Assembly (NCBI GenBank): GCA_013813715.1
Contig: JACCRF010000097.1
Span: 1 to 64,000 of the forward strand
DNA: 64,000 nt
Origin: Gemmatimonadaceae bacterium
GTDB lineage: Bacteria; Gemmatimonadota; Gemmatimonadetes; Gemmatimonadales; Gemmatimonadaceae
Direction: 5' to 3'
A model generated the notes under the pieces. That model made no database searches. It was not told where the DNA came from and saw nothing but the letters and a program-made list of their open reading frames with translations. The position numbers were made by a program, and so were the translations under genes. Shown here piece after piece: positions 17,316 to 24,282 of this stretch (position 1 is the first letter of the stretch; every line of letters begins with the position of its first letter).

Positions 17316-18542
17316 TCAAACCCGCCGCAGCTCAGGAAACTTCCAGAACGCCCACATCGCGTAGCCGAGCATCATCATCGCTCCGCCGCCGATCGCCCAT
17401 TGGACGTTAGTCGCGTTAGCCACCGCCCCCCCGATCAGCGAGCCGATCGGAGTGAAGCCGACATAGACGAAGACGTACGCCCCCATCACCCGCCCGCGCA
17501 GCCCATCGGGCACGACAGACTGGAGGATGCCGTTTGCGAGCGCGCCGTTGATCAGCATCGTGAGGCCGAGGAACAAAAGAACTCCAGCGGCGATCTCGCG
17601 GTCGTCGATGAGCGAAAAGAGCATCGTTAGCAAAGCGAACGAGATCGTCGAGATGACGTACAGTCGCCCGCGCCGTACCCGGGAACTCAGCGCAGCAAGC
17701 GTCAGCGCTCCGCATACCGCACCGATTCCCACGAACGTCACCAGAATCCCATAGCCACTGGCATCGGTGTCGAGCACGTCGCGCGCGATCACCGGCATGA
17801 GAGTGAGATACTGGAAGCCGAAAATCGAGTACACCGCGATCACGCCGAACAGTCCGGTCACTTCCCGCCTCGACCGCATGTACGCAATCCCTTCGCGGAA
17901 TCCCGCAATTGCCGCGATCTTCGTTTCCGCCGGTACGAAACGCGGCAGATGAATGGCCAGCAGGAACCCCACCACCGCGATGTAGCTGAGCGCGTTGATC
18001 CCGAAGCACCACGACAGTCCGGCGCCCGCGATCACCGCCGCCGCCGCCGAAGGGCCGATGATCCGGGCGAGATTGAATCCGCCGGAATTGAGCGCGATGG
18101 CGTCGACGATGTCTTCACGCCCGACCAGGTCGACGATCAGCGCCTGGCGCGCCGGGATCTCGACTGCGCTGATGAGCCCGTTCACGAGCGCGAGCCCCAC
18201 CAGAAGCGGAATCGTGATGCGGCCTGAGAAGACAAGCCACCAGAGTAGCGCGGCCTCGATCGACAACAGCATCTGCGCGATCGTGACCAGCCGGAGCTTG
18301 TCCGTCCGGTCAACGATCACTCCCGCCCAGAGTGTGACGAAGAAGATGGGCAGCGAGCCGGCCGCGGCCACTACCCCGACGATTAGCGCGCTATCCGACA
18401 GCTGCAGGGCGAGCCATCCCTGCGCCACCTGCTGCATCCACGTCCCGATGAGCGAGACTGTCTGCCCGATCCAGAAGAGCCGAAAGTTCCGATGCGCCTG
18501 GAGGACACGGAACGGGTTCAGCGATCGGGTGGTGGGCGGCAT
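17316..18542 (-). CDS. MFS transporter, EntS/MFS_3-type exporter
   Basis: A 408-residue inner-membrane protein with about 12 hydrophobic segments. It starts with the NFRLFWIGQTVSLIGTWMQQVAQGWL segment typical of the MFS_3/EntS-type group and has the loop 2-3 motif GVIVDRTDKLRLV, a form of the MFS signature, plus the NGILQSVVPDGLRGRVMGAY motif in the second half. Such proteins export siderophores or drugs by proton antiport; the substrate is unknown here. It lies 12 bases downstream of the antitoxin gene on the same strand, so it could be read through from the toxin-antitoxin promoter. Confidence 0.85.
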   Translation of the reverse strand: MPPTTRSLNPFRVLQAHRNFRLFWIGQTVSLIGTWMQQVAQGWLALQLSDSALIVGVVAAAGSLPIFFVTLWAGVIVDRTDKLRLVTIAQMLLSIEAALLWWLVFSGRITIPLLVGLALVNGLISAVEIPARQALIVDLVGREDIVDAIALNSGGFNLARIIGPSAAAAVIAGAGLSWCFGINALSYIAVVGFLLAIHLPRFVPAETKIAAIAGFREGIAYMRSRREVTGLFGVIAVYSIFGFQYLTLMPVIARDVLDTDASGYGILVTFVGIGAVCGALTLAALSSRVRRGRLYVISTISFALLTMLFSLIDDREIAAGVLLFLGLTMLINGALANGILQSVVPDGLRGRVMGAYVFVYVGFTPIGSLIGGAVANATNVQWAIGGGAMMMLGYAMWAFWKFPELRRV

Positions 18543-18554
18543 TCAGTTCGTGGA

Positions 18555-18776
18555 TTAAGGGCGTCTACGCCCCTCACGAACAAAGCCAACTATCTCGTCG
18601 CGGGTCAGCCGCAGATCGGTGCCCGGCACATCGAGGGGTGAACCCTCATGCAATTCCGGCCGGAGGACGAACGACTGGCCGTCCTTTCGGCGGATACGGA
18701 CGGACCCTTCACGCCGAGCTCGCTCGAGAACCGCGGCGAGTCGCTGGCGCGCCTCGGAATACGTATAGACCTTCAT
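18555..18776 (-). CDS. Phd/YefM-like antitoxin
   Basis: A 73-residue protein. Residues 1-40, MKVYTYSEARQRLAAVLERA followed by REGSVRIRRKDGQSFVLRP, are a classic Phd/YefM fold: an N-terminal DNA-binding strand-helix unit that starts with a short Met-Lys-Val-Tyr strand. The C-terminal part (LTRDEIVGFVREGRR) would wrap the toxin. It is encoded one base downstream of the PIN-domain toxin, so the toxin comes first, opposite to the usual vapBC and phd-doc order. It is expected to neutralise the toxin and to repress the operon by binding the TGTACA palindrome at 19184-19197. Confidence 0.8.
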   Translation of the reverse strand: MKVYTYSEARQRLAAVLERARREGSVRIRRKDGQSFVLRPELHEGSPLDVPGTDLRLTRDEIVGFVREGRRRP

Positions 18777-18777
18777 C

Positions 18778-19170
18778 CTAGACCTCCAACACAGTTATCC
18801 CCGCACGCGCCGCGGCACGCGTCAGACCCCGGTCGAGTGAAATGAGGCTGCATTGCTGCCTCTGCGCACATGCAATCACATAAGCATCATAGGCGTAGAT
18901 GCCCAGCTCGTCAGCAAGACGCAGCGCATTCTCGAGCGGAACCTCGACGTACCTGAGCGGAATTCGCTCGTATGAAGCGAGCGCCTCGTAAACGAGGTCG
19001 AGGCTGACCCGCCTGCGCTTGAGCATCGCGGCGAAAGCGTTGCCGATCTCCCAATGCACGGACGCCGGCGCGACCAGCTCAACCCCCATGGTCTGCCTTA
19101 TCAGAACATCCCGTGCCGGCTCGCGCGCCACGACCGCAATCAAGACCGACGTATCGACTACAAGTTCCAT
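18778..19170 (-). CDS. PIN-domain toxin (VapC-like ribonuclease)
   Basis: A 130-residue PIN nuclease. The acidic metal-binding residues are placed as in VapC: Asp6 in VVDTSVLIAV, Glu in HWEIGNAF (about residue 41), Asp in AYDAYVIACA (about 94), and Asp in SLISLDRGL (about 112). These would hold Mg2+ for cleavage of RNA, usually tRNA or rRNA in this family. It starts at ATG 19170, 13 bases from the upstream palindrome, and is followed after one base by the Phd-like antitoxin. The toxin-first order and the Phd rather than AbrB/RHH partner make it a hybrid pair. Confidence 0.82.
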   Translation of the reverse strand: MELVVDTSVLIAVVAREPARDVLIRQTMGVELVAPASVHWEIGNAFAAMLKRRRVSLDLVYEALASYERIPLRYVEVPLENALRLADELGIYAYDAYVIACAQRQQCSLISLDRGLTRAAARAGITVLEV

Positions 19171-19183
19171 ATTTCAAAGGTAT

Positions 19184-19197
19184 TGTACAATTGTACA
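19184..19197. promoter_or_regulatory. TGTACA-type operator palindrome of the toxin-antitoxin operon
   Basis: TGTACAATTGTACA is a perfect 14-base palindrome 13 bases upstream of the toxin ATG. It contains two copies of TGTACA, the core word known from the E. coli yefM-yoeB operator bound by YefM. The antitoxin here is YefM/Phd-like, so autorepression at this site is the natural reading. It is embedded in AT-rich DNA that can serve as the promoter. Confidence 0.7.
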
Positions 19198-19345
19198 TTA
19201 TGCTGTCGACGGGCGCCTTTCAAGCTCACCGTTTCTGGTCGAGCCGGAAGCCGGTAGCGCCGTTTGTGGCCGGCAGCCGGCAGCAGGGTAGTTCTATGTC
19301 CCGTTCCTGATACACAACCTGCGCACCAACAAGTATCTTGGAGCC

Positions 19346-20623
19346 ATGCGACCGCATACCTACTCCAGGTTCAGCCCGGAAATGGCCGACGCCGTCGACC
19401 TCCAGGCGCTGCTCGGCAAGCTCGCCGATTATCTCCTGCAGTCGGGCTTCGCGGGCGGGCGACAGTTCGACGCGTGGGGAGATCCCAGCGAAGAGGCCGA
19501 CCGCTCCCTCGAGGGTCTCAAGCAGGCAATCCTCGATGCGCTCATCGACAGTGGACAGTTCACGCCGGAGCTGCTCGAAGCCCTTCGCGGCGACGGCGGC
19601 GAGGAATCCGAGGAGAAGCTGGCAAAACTCCTCGATGATCTCGTGCAGCGACTGTCGAGTGAAGGCTTTCTCAACGTGGACGCGCCACCGCAGGTTCCGG
19701 CGGGCCACCAGCCGGTTACCGGCCGCGGTGGTCTCGCCCACGCCGCATCCAGAAGTGTTCAGTTCAATCTCACCGACAAGGCAATCGATTTTCTCGGATA
19801 CAAGTCGCTACGCTCCATCCTGAGCTCGCTCGGCAAATCGAGCTTCGGAAGTCACGACACTCCGTATCTTGCGACCGGCATCGAGGCCGACGGTTGGAGC
19901 AAACCCTACGAGTTCGGCGACGTCCTCAATCTCGACGTCAACGCGACGCTGCTCAACTCGCTCGCCCGCACCGGCTCGCTCGAGGTACCCCTCGATCTCG
20001 ACTACAGTGATCTGATGGTGCGCCAGTCGGAGTACCGGTCATCGTGCGCGACCGTGCTGATGCTCGATACGTCGCATTCCATGATTCTGTACGGGGAGGA
20101 CCGGTTCACTCCGGCCAAGAAAGTCGCGCTCGCGCTGACGCACCTGATCCGGACACAGTTCCCGGGCGACACTCTCCGCGTCGTGCTCTTTCACGATTCC
20201 GCGGAGGAGATTCCGCTTGCCACGCTGCCGCAGGCGCAGGTCGGGCCGTATCACACGAATACCGCCGAAGGGCTGAAGCTCGCTCGCCGGATCCTCTCAG
20301 CGCAAAAAAAGGACATGCGGCAGATCGTGATGATAACCGACGGAAAACCGAGCGCGCTCACGATGCCCAACGGACTCATCTACAAAAATTCGATGGGCCT
20401 CGATCTCGCCGTCGTCAGCGAGACGCTCAAGGAAGTCGCGAACTGCCGGCGCGCCAGCATCATGATCAATACCTTCATGCTGGCCCGCGACCGGGCGCTC
20501 GTCGAATTCGTGAAGAAGGTGTCCGAGATCAGCCGCGGAAAAGCGTACTTCACGAATACGATGACGCTTGGCCAGTTCATCCTGATGGACTTCCTCCGCC
20601 GAAAGACCCGCAAGGTTTCCTGA
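19346..20623 (+). CDS. VWA-domain protein
   Basis: A 425-residue cytoplasmic protein. The first 110 residues are acidic and helical ([18 protein letters not shown]). A von Willebrand A domain follows from about residue 225: the MIDAS metal site is read in [10 protein letters not shown], the Thr in [11 protein letters not shown], and the Asp in [10 protein letters not shown]. Such VWA proteins usually work with a MoxR-like AAA ATPase as a co-chaperone pair, but none is present here. The start is ATG 19346 with TTGGAGCC just ahead. Its 3' end is repeated in part at 31502-31523, marking one border of a rearrangement. The space 19198-19345 holds no gene. Confidence 0.75.
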   Translation: MRPHTYSRFSPEMADAVDLQALLGKLADYLLQSGFAGGRQFDAWGDPSEEADRSLEGLKQAILDALIDSGQFTPELLEALRGDGGEESEEKLAKLLDDLVQRLSSEGFLNVDAPPQVPAGHQPVTGRGGLAHAASRSVQFNLTDKAIDFLGYKSLRSILSSLGKSSFGSHDTPYLATGIEADGWSKPYEFGDVLNLDVNATLLNSLARTGSLEVPLDLDYSDLMVRQSEYRSSCATVLMLDTSHSMILYGEDRFTPAKKVALALTHLIRTQFPGDTLRVVLFHDSAEEIPLATLPQAQVGPYHTNTAEGLKLARRILSAQKKDMRQIVMITDGKPSALTMPNGLIYKNSMGLDLAVVSETLKEVANCRRASIMINTFMLARDRALVEFVKKVSEISRGKAYFTNTMTLGQFILMDFLRRKTRKVS

Positions 20624-20707
20624 TACCAGATGCCCCGCATGAGATTCCTGATTCCCATTGGATTCGTCCTCTCGTCTCTTCTCGTCGCGAGTAGTCCATC
20701 CCTTTAG
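20602..20707 (+). repeat. Left copy of the VWA-end/M28-start repeat
   Basis: Two blocks match sequence at 31502-31655. The first is the 22-base end of the VWA gene (20602-20623), repeated exactly at 31502-31523. The second is the M28 signal-peptide start (from 20636), repeated near 31592 with only a few substitutions over about 60 bases. The right copy has roughly 50 extra bases between the blocks. Downstream, ATCCC-TTTA-GGGAT (20698-20711) forms a small hairpin at the break. Confidence 0.75.
20639..20707 (+). pseudogene. Remnant: first 22 codons of an M28 peptidase
   Basis: ATG 20639 opens MRFLIPIGFVLSSLLVASSP and stops at TAG 20705-20707. It is nearly identical to the signal peptide of the intact M28 peptidase starting at 31595 (MRFLIPVGFVLSSLLVASSP). 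The rest of the gene is absent, so this is a fragment left by duplication or by insertion at this point, not a gene. Confidence 0.8.
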
Positions 20708-20737
20708 GGATACGCGAAGCCATACAACACCGACTCC

Positions 20738-21085
20738 ATGAGCATCGAGATCATAAGAACCGGGACAACCCGGGCCGAGCTGACAACAGCGGCTGAAGAG
20801 CTTTTTGGAGACATGGTCAAAGCTGTCGTTGACATTCAGCGCAAGCTGATGGCAATAGGCGGAGAGCTCCATTCCGACGAGGAAAGCGCTCTGCTGGAGG
20901 ATGGTTCTGAACAGAACAATCTGTGGGGAATAAATCTGTATCCGGGCGAGGAGGGCGATGACTGGATCGAGTTCGACTCGATGATCAATGTTCGTCCTTC
21001 TGTGAAAAATCGCTCGCGCGATGTCGAGGATTCGGCATTGCGCGAATCAATTCGCGCAGTCGTCGCAGACCTGCTAAAGGAATGA
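20738..21085 (+). CDS. DUF5674 family protein
   Basis: A 115-residue soluble protein. The family core is clear: VDIQRKLMAIGGELHSDEESALLEDGSEQ followed by NLWGINLYP, then DWIEFDSMINVRPS and NRSRDVEDSALRESIRAVV. DUF5674 has no assigned function; the alternating helix and strand with conserved acidic and aromatic residues suggest a small enzyme or binding protein. The ATG at 20738 follows the rearrangement border by 30 bases. Another small gene starts 11 bases after its stop, and the two look like a two-gene unit within the inserted or duplicated region. Confidence 0.75.
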   Translation: MSIEIIRTGTTRAELTTAAEELFGDMVKAVVDIQRKLMAIGGELHSDEESALLEDGSEQNNLWGINLYPGEEGDDWIEFDSMINVRPSVKNRSRDVEDSALRESIRAVVADLLKE

Positions 21086-21095
21086 GGCACCGGTT

Positions 21096-21437
21096 GTGAG
21101 CCTGCACGCAGAATTGGCCTCCGGCCGGTGGCGTGAGATGACCCTCGCCCAGCAGCTTGCCAATGTCGGCAGCGAGGTTGATCGCGCGATCCGGAGCTCT
21201 CAGGCTGGGCGATCCGGGCGATTCGAGAAGGCACTCGATCGGGCTCTCGAACTGTTCGATCTCACGGCGGGGGATGATCGCTGGCACGGGCCCCGGCGAC
21301 GGGAAATTCTGCGTGCCCGTGAGGAATTCTGCCGGCTTTTCTACGACGACGACTCACCGCCTGGCTCGGCCCGCAGTCTGAGCAAGTACTTTCTCCAGTT
21401 CGCGGTGCTCGCGCGCGCAAGAGGGCCGCGAAAATGA
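21096..21437 (+). CDS. Conserved small helical protein paired with DUF5674
   Basis: A 113-residue mostly helical protein: TLAQQLANVGSEVDRAIRSS at the N-terminus, then RFEKALDRALELFDLTAGDD, REILRAREEFCRLFYDDDS and a C-terminal SLSKYFLQFAVLARAR. I recall similar proteins that begin MTLAEQLANVGSEV, of unknown function, in diverse bacteria, but I cannot name a family. GTG 21096 is the first start; an internal ATG at MTLAQQ (21138) is equally plausible and fits the recalled family start better. Its TGA overlaps the ATG of the broken amidohydrolase downstream. The tight link to DUF5674 suggests a shared role. Confidence 0.6.
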   Translation: MSLHAELASGRWREMTLAQQLANVGSEVDRAIRSSQAGRSGRFEKALDRALELFDLTAGDDRWHGPRRREILRAREEFCRLFYDDDSPPGSARSLSKYFLQFAVLARARGPRK

Positions 21438-21460
21438 ACGGGCACCCTTTCAGGGACACA

Positions 21461-21830
21461 ATGCGAAGTCTCACTGTACGGATTCTCATGGGAGCGTTCG
21501 TTGTCGCGCCGATGGCGTAAGCTCAGTCACGGGGCGACGTACGTGCCGACGACCGGGGCGCGTTCGACCTCGTCTTGGCAAACGGCCGCGTAATCGACCC
21601 TGAGAGGGGGCTGGACGGCATCCGGTCAGTCGGTATCCGCAACGGCCGCATCGAGGCCATCTCGCGCACTCCGCTCCGCGGACGCAAGGTGCTTGACGCG
21701 AGCGGACTCGTTGTCGCGCCCGGGTTCATCGATCTCCACTCGCACGGCCAGGACCTGCCAGGAGCGCGCATGCAGGCGTTTGACGGCGTCACGACTTCGC
21801 TCGAGCTCGAGGCTGGGGCCGCGCGTCGTG
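21461..21830 (+). pseudogene. Broken D-aminoacylase/amidohydrolase N-terminus
   Basis: Translation from ATG 21461 gives a signal peptide (MRSLTVRILMGAFVVAPMA), an in-frame TAA at 21518-21520, and then a good amidohydrolase start: FDLVLANGRVIDPERGLDGI, VVAPGFIDLHSHGQDLPGA with the HxH metal site, and QAFDGVTTSLELEAG. Homology ends at about 21820, so some 400 residues are missing. The downstream frame (to 21929) is unrelated or frameshifted. It is a decayed gene, of a different subgroup from the intact amidohydrolase at 33848. Confidence 0.75.
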
Positions 21831-21951
21831 ATGCGCAGCTTCTTTCTCCCGCGCGATCCAAGAGGCAGGTCGGACGAATTCGCTCAGCTCGCCACTTACT
21901 TCGACACCTACGAGGCGAAAGATCGTTGAAAGGATGCAGGACAGCGCACCG

Positions 21952-22878
21952 TCAGTCGAACCTCGCGTATCGCCACTCAACGCCATAGTAGCTGAAGCCA
22001 ATCGTGCCGTCACTCACCACGCCGTGAACGTCACGCAGGGTAAAAAAACCGGCCGTGTCGTTCGACTTCAGGTAATGCAGCACGATCGTTGAGTCCGAAA
22101 CCGCGTAGAAGCCGGTTTCGATCACGTCGAAGCTGAATGCCCCCCATGGCTCTGGTCCGCAATCGAAATGGCCCTTTCCCTCAAAGGATCCGTCGGGCGA
22201 AAGCACGAGCAACCCGGAATTTATAACGCAGTTGTACGGCCCTCCTGCAAAACCATCATAAAGCTTCATCGATGTCCCAGTCGACGTTAGCGCGAACGAA
22301 CCGCCAGGGTACCCGCTGGACATTGAGGTTGCGCGGAAGGTTACCTCGAGCGGTTTGCCTTCGCCTTCTACGGTTGCGAGCAGAGTGTTCTCCCCGTGCC
22401 GACCGAGAAACCAGAGCACGGTTGCCTCGCCGTTCCCGTTCGCAACCTGGGAAACAGGGCTCTTCCACCGACCCACCCATGGGGTGCCGTCTGGCCCGAC
22501 CTCAATTGTGCCGAAAAAACCGTCCCCCGCAGTAACCGCAAACGTCACCTGCGCGCCGCTAACAGGCTTACCGGAGAGATCGCGAACGGCCACGACTATT
22601 GGCTGGAGGCGATCGCCGGGTCTGGCTCGCTGGTCGTCTCCGGCGATCTTGATTATTTCGGCCGGCTTATTTGGTGCCGGCACATGGGGCCCCGGCGAGT
22701 CGTACTCCAGCTCACTCGGTGCCGTGGCGCTTTCACAGCCCCCTGCGCTAGCCAGAACGGCCAGAGACCAAAATGCCGCCTTTCTTAGCGGTGCCCGCCG
22801 CGTGCGCCAGCACGCTGCCAGGAAGACGAGAGCGCATAGAACGAAACGGTTGGCAGCTCGTTGGCACATGGTCTCCAT
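21952..22878 (-). CDS. Lipoprotein-like secreted protein with Ig-like (Big-1) domain
   Basis: A 308-residue exported protein of unknown function. A hydrophobic segment WSLAVLASAGGCES at residues 37-50 looks like a lipoprotein signal, so the true start may be internal, shortly before RRAPLRKAAFWS. A bacterial Ig-like domain follows: QPIVVAVRDLSGKPVSGAQV, FAVTAGDGFFG, and GEATVLWFLGRHGENTLLATV. The remaining 120 residues are strand-rich with two Cys (YNCVIN, HFDCGPE) that may form a disulfide. It lies tail-to-tail with the broken amidohydrolase. Upstream, 22879-23036 shows nothing I can support. Confidence 0.6.
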   Translation of the reverse strand: METMCQRAANRFVLCALVFLAACWRTRRAPLRKAAFWSLAVLASAGGCESATAPSELEYDSPGPHVPAPNKPAEIIKIAGDDQRARPGDRLQPIVVAVRDLSGKPVSGAQVTFAVTAGDGFFGTIEVGPDGTPWVGRWKSPVSQVANGNGEATVLWFLGRHGENTLLATVEGEGKPLEVTFRATSMSSGYPGGSFALTSTGTSMKLYDGFAGGPYNCVINSGLLVLSPDGSFEGKGHFDCGPEPWGAFSFDVIETGFYAVSDSTIVLHYLKSNDTAGFFTLRDVHGVVSDGTIGFSYYGVEWRYARFD

Positions 22879-23036
22879 CCTGCGGCTTTTGCCGATGTTC
22901 AGGGACTGCTGTCATGCCCCCGTTTGTATACGCGCAGCGGCGCCTCCAATCCTGCCAATCCCGGTTGCGGGCTGCGTCAGGTAGCGAGCATCGGCATGGA
23001 CTCACGACGCAGCCCGCGAATCCGCGATAGATCGGC

Positions 23037-23340
23037 TCATGAAACGAAAAAGACCCCCGCTAACCGGAGGGCTCCTGAATCCGGCTGGGCAGGGTCGATC
23101 ACGGCGTTTGTACCGTTCAGCGGCCTCGAACCGGGAATCAGGCCAAGCAGCGGGGGCATGTTGTAGTGCATTCCCATCGCGCCGGCGCTCGAGGCCTCGC
23201 AGACGGTCGTGGCACGGTACCCGTCCGCGAGTACCACGGAAACGTCATGATACCGCGCGGTCGCCGCACGCGCTGTCGCCAGGAGCCGGGCAAGTTCAGG
23301 ATTGCCGGCCCACTGAACAGCAGACCGTACCTCATCCGTT
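23037..23340 (-). pseudogene. Fragment of a secreted conserved hypothetical protein
   Basis: The minus frame reads AVQWAGNPELARLLATARAA, then TARYHDVSVVLADGYRAT, VCEASSAGAMGMHY, and AVIDPAQPDSGALRLAGVFF before TGA at 23037. The GAMGMHY and DPAQP...LRLAGVFF words recall a widespread family of hypothetical proteins with GAMGxHYVNP and DPxxPExLLYxP motifs. The segment between them is shortened, and there is no start codon or signal peptide upstream, so it looks like an internal remnant. The space 23341-23694 upstream of the sigma gene holds no gene I can support. Confidence 0.45.
23047..23074 (-). terminator. Candidate intrinsic terminator
   Basis: On the minus strand, GCCCTCCGGTTAGCGGGGGT forms a GC-rich stem-loop followed by CTTTTTC. 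It overlaps the last codons of the fragment read on that strand. The stem has one wobble pair. Confidence 0.5.
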
Positions 23341-23694
23341 CCACCTGTGGATGGCGTCGAGGTCGTCAGGTTGGAACAATCGCCGCCTTCTCCGGCCTAC
23401 CTGCAGACGCGCAGCAGCCTCCGCGACCCTGCCCGGTCCGTTCTGGGAGGAGAACGTCGCGGGATCAGGAGACCACGACGGATCGTAAGCGGAGATCGGT
23501 CCGCGGGCGGAAGCTGAACCCAGGACGGCTCCCCGACGTTGCACGAAACACGTCGCACGGTATTTTGGAGCTTGCCCTTCATTAGACACCGAAGTGCTCC
23601 GTACCTCGTCCGGCTGGACACAGCCCCGCGTCGCCAGGCCCACATCTATTTGCGCAGGAACCTCGACGAGGCTATCAATGCGCCGGGGGGGAAT

Positions 23695-24282
23695 TTGGAC
23701 CGACAAACGGAACCCGACGTCACGGAGGCGCTGATCCGGCTGCGCGAGCGCGCGCCCGGAGCGATGGACCGCCTGGTACCGCTTGTCTATGAGCAGCTGC
23801 GGCAGATCGCCCACCGCCAGCTTGGTGCCGAACCGGCTGGCCATACTCTCACCACTACCGCACTGGTGCACGAGGCTTACCTCAAGCTCGTGGACCAGTC
23901 GCGTGTCCACTGGCAGGATCGCGCGCACTTCTTTGGCGTCGCGGCGCAAGCGATGCGCCGAATCCTTATTGACTATGCGCGACGTCATCGCGCGGTCCGG
24001 CGCGGCGGAGTTGAAGGGCTACCGCCCACGCCGATCTCACTCGACGAAGTCGAGCTTCCCGTCGCTGAACGCGCGGACGCGCTCATCGCGCTCGACGAGG
24101 CGCTCGAGCGGCTTGCCCAGCACGACCCTCGCGGCGCACAGGTGGTGGAGTGCCGCTTCTTCGGCGGCCTCACCGAGCCGGAAACGGCTGCGGCGCTCGG
24201 CATTTCAGAGCGCACGGTGGCGCGGGAATGGGCACTGGCGAAGGGCTGGCTATACGGAGAGTTGACGCGTGACGTTGGCTGA
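23695..24282 (+). CDS. ECF-type sigma factor, TIGR02999-like
   Basis: A 195-residue sigma-70-family factor. Region 2 is RLVPLVYEQLRQIAHRQLGA through TTALVHEAYLKLVDQ and HFFGVAAQAMRRILIDYAR; region 4 is ALERLAQHDPRGAQVVECRF, GLTEPETAAALGISERTVAREW. The wording HTLTTTALVHEAYLKL and RRILIDYAR is typical of the TIGR02999 group, usually paired with Ser/Thr kinases. TTG 23695 is chosen because GGGGGGGA precedes it by 3 bases and translation then begins with the conserved DVTEALIRLRERAPGAMD; the longer frame to 23539 has no such support. Its last 14 bases overlap the kinase gene, so it is probably controlled by that kinase. Confidence 0.85.
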   Translation: MDRQTEPDVTEALIRLRERAPGAMDRLVPLVYEQLRQIAHRQLGAEPAGHTLTTTALVHEAYLKLVDQSRVHWQDRAHFFGVAAQAMRRILIDYARRHRAVRRGGVEGLPPTPISLDEVELPVAERADALIALDEALERLAQHDPRGAQVVECRFFGGLTEPETAAALGISERTVAREWALAKGWLYGELTRDVG

